Assembly: GCA_905214895.1 (NCBI GenBank)
Contig: CAJMNP010000044.1
Coordinates: forward strand, 1 to 6,904
Length of the DNA: 6,904 nt
Source: an uncultured bacterium
GTDB lineage: Bacteria > Actinomycetota > Coriobacteriia > Coriobacteriales > Coriobacteriaceae
Direction: 5' to 3'
Shown: piece after piece, positions 5,446-6,904 of the stretch
How the letters are laid out: every line of letters starts with the position of its first letter
Numbering within the stretch: position 1 is the first letter of the stretch
Notes under the pieces: model-generated
Database searches by the model: none
The model's input: the letters and a program-made list of their open reading frames with translations, nothing else
Told to the model about the DNA's origin: nothing
Program-made: the position numbers and the translations under genes

Positions 5446-6882
5446 TTAAAGCTCTAATTCATTCAAACGGAGGATCGCAACAATATAAATCTTGAGCGCC
5501 TGCTTGAGCTGCTCTTCGTTGGCGCACTCGTTGGGGCCGTGCATCTGGCCGCCCCACGCGGGCAGCTCAAGGCCGGTCTCCTCGGGGCCAAACGACACGG
5601 CGCGGGCAAAGTTGCGTGCGTACGTGCCGCCACCCATGGCGAAGGGCTCGGCATGCTTGTCCGTAAACTCGTTATAGGTGTCAATCAGCGCCTTCACAGC
5701 CGGGTCGTTGGCCGAAACTGAGAACGGCACCTTGGCACGACCCACGCGATACGTCACACCAAAGCGGCCCACGAGCGGCTCGAGCTGCTCGCAGATGGTA
5801 TCGGCGCTCGTGCTGTCGGGGAAACGCACGTCGATGACCTGCTCGATGTGGCCATCCGCCACACGGATGACGCCGGGGTTGCAGGTGAGCGGGCCAAACG
5901 CCGGGCTCGTCGCATCGATTCCCAAGCCGCGACCATAGGCATCCGCGTGCACAAAGGCCAAGAACTTGACGAACTCGTGCTCGGCAGGTGTCAGCAGGCG
6001 CTCGTCACGGGCACCAAACGCGTCCTCGGCCTCGCGCAGATATGACACGATCAGGCCGACGGCATTGATCGTTCCATCGGGCATCGAGGCATGACCGCCA
6101 ATGCCGTGGGCAAAAATCTGCGCATGCCCGTTATCGAGCGCCGTGATCTCCAGGCGGTCGGCGTTCTCAACGGGCGCCGGCAGCTCATCGACGGCAATCG
6201 CAAGCTCGCAGATAGACTGCGACGGAATGGCGTTGCTCGCCTCGGCACCGCTCCAGGACACAATGCGCCCGCCGTCGATCTTGGAGCTCACAAACGTCGC
6301 CCCAAACTGGCCCTTCTCGGCATTGCAGACCGGGAACTCGGCATCGGGCGTAAACAGGAAATCGGGGTCTGCATAGTTCTCCAGATAATGGTGAACGTCG
6401 GACATGCCCACTTCCTCATCGCAGCCCAGCAGCGCGCGGAAGGTGTAGCGCGGGGTAATACCGTGCTTGAGCAGATAGGCGCCGGCGTAGAGCGACAGCA
6501 CGGCAGGACCCTTGTCGTCGATAACGCCGCGGCCGAGCAGCCAGCCCTCGCGACGCTCCATCGCAAACGGGTCGGTGTTCCAGCCGGGGCCGGCGGGCAC
6601 CACGTCCACATGGCAAATGGTCGCGAGCTGCTTGTCACCGCGGCCCGGGATATCGGCAATGCCCACATAGCCCTCGTCGTCGCTCGTCTGGTAGCCGAGC
6701 TTTTGCGCAATGCCGAGCGCGCAATCGAGCGCGTCACGGACCGGGCGGCCAAACGGCGCACCGGGCTCCGCATTGGCAGAAACCGCCACGGACGGATAGC
6801 TCACCAGCTGCTCGATATCGGCAACGACATCTTCCCAAACCTCGTCGACATACTCGGCAACGCTCTGCTCCACCTGATTCAT
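5446..6882 (-). CDS. M20 family metallodipeptidase, PepV/Sapep type
   Basis: Predicted cytoplasmic dipeptidase dependent on two metal ions (Zn or Mn), which releases amino acids from dipeptides. The protein has 478 residues, close to the roughly 470 of the family, and no signal peptide. The M20 metal and catalytic residues are all present: H91 and D93 in CHVDVVPAGPGW, D122 in GRGVIDDKGP, catalytic E156 and metal-binding E157 in GCDEEVGMSD, D180 in TPDAEFPV, and H448 in GGQMHGPNE. The spacing closely parallels Lactobacillus PepV. The inserted dimerisation or lid region lies between about 190 and 390, with GIGGHASMPDGTINA typical of the family. The start at 6882 is set by AAGGAGG (6895-6889), 6 nt upstream. 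A long hairpin terminator follows the stop, so it is separate from pst. DapE/ArgE are less likely given the PepV-like motifs and length; actual substrate preference cannot be read from sequence. Confidence 0.94.
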   Translation of the reverse strand: MNQVEQSVAEYVDEVWEDVVADIEQLVSYPSVAVSANAEPGAPFGRPVRDALDCALGIAQKLGYQTSDDEGYVGIADIPGRGDKQLATICHVDVVPAGPGWNTDPFAMERREGWLLGRGVIDDKGPAVLSLYAGAYLLKHGITPRYTFRALLGCDEEVGMSDVHHYLENYADPDFLFTPDAEFPVCNAEKGQFGATFVSSKIDGGRIVSWSGAEASNAIPSQSICELAIAVDELPAPVENADRLEITALDNGHAQIFAHGIGGHASMPDGTINAVGLIVSYLREAEDAFGARDERLLTPAEHEFVKFLAFVHADAYGRGLGIDATSPAFGPLTCNPGVIRVADGHIEQVIDVRFPDSTSADTICEQLEPLVGRFGVTYRVGRAKVPFSVSANDPAVKALIDTYNEFTDKHAEPFAMGGGTYARNFARAVSFGPEETGLELPAWGGQMHGPNECANEEQLKQALKIYIVAILRLNELEL

Positions 6883-6888
6883 GGACGA

Positions 6889-6895
6889 CCTCCTT
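6889..6895 (-). promoter_or_regulatory. Ribosome binding site of the dipeptidase gene
   Basis: AAGGAGG is a full-strength Shine-Dalgarno match 6 nt before the ATG at 6882. It rules out a start at the in-frame TTG at 6900, which lies upstream of this site. The promoter must lie beyond the window. Confidence 0.85.
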
Positions 6896-6904
6896 ACCAA
6901 TGAG

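Noticed and set aside
6883..6900. Upstream TTG start for the dipeptidase at 6900
   Set aside because: It lies upstream of a full Shine-Dalgarno sequence that serves the ATG at 6882, and it adds six non-conserved residues.
6091..6903. A 270-codon open frame on the plus strand opposite the dipeptidase
   Set aside because: The opposite strand carries all M20 metal ligands at correct spacing, so this is a shadow frame.

Overview
The window is GC-rich and densely coded, and every gene I can support lies on the minus strand. Transcription therefore runs right to left. The gene set suggests a high-GC Gram-positive bacterium: a phosphate-uptake operon whose binding protein is a lipoprotein, and a PepV/Sapep-type dipeptidase. 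The sequence style fits an intestinal actinobacterium such as Collinsella or another Coriobacteriia. That placement is a recollection-based inference, since no 16S or other phylogenetic marker is present.

Layout in order of transcription: (1) 6882-5446, a complete M20 metallodipeptidase of the PepV/Sapep type, followed by a very long hairpin terminator at 5424-5349. (2) A roughly 200-bp control region at 5153-5350 holding a tandem 11-bp-period repeat (candidate Pho box), a GC-rich leader hairpin and a good ribosome binding site. (3) The complete high-affinity phosphate ABC transporter operon pstS-pstC-pstA-pstB (5152-1489). It has a 25-nt gap between pstS and pstC, then overlaps of 8 bp (pstC/pstA) and 4 bp (pstA/pstB). 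The operon ends in two successive hairpins, the second a textbook intrinsic terminator. (4) A short intergenic stretch with a 35-bp imperfect palindrome that looks like a REP-type repeat, sitting in the upstream region of the next gene. (5) 1283-1, the N-terminal two thirds of an ABC-F ribosome-associated ATPase of the Uup/YfmR type, cut by the window edge.

The four Pst proteins form one machine. PstS, a lipid-anchored protein with a Tat-like signal, captures phosphate outside the membrane. PstC and PstA form the channel, and PstB hydrolyses ATP. The usual partner phoU is not adjacent, because the operon is terminated directly after pstB. The flanking dipeptidase and ABC-F genes appear to be separate transcription units with no functional link to phosphate uptake.

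This is mostly an ordinary core-genome region. The items most worth a second look are two intergenic palindromes (1344-1378 and 5356-5424) that may belong to dispersed repeat families, the possible Pho box, and the Tat-type lipoprotein signal of PstS. I see no evidence for a previously undescribed multi-gene system.
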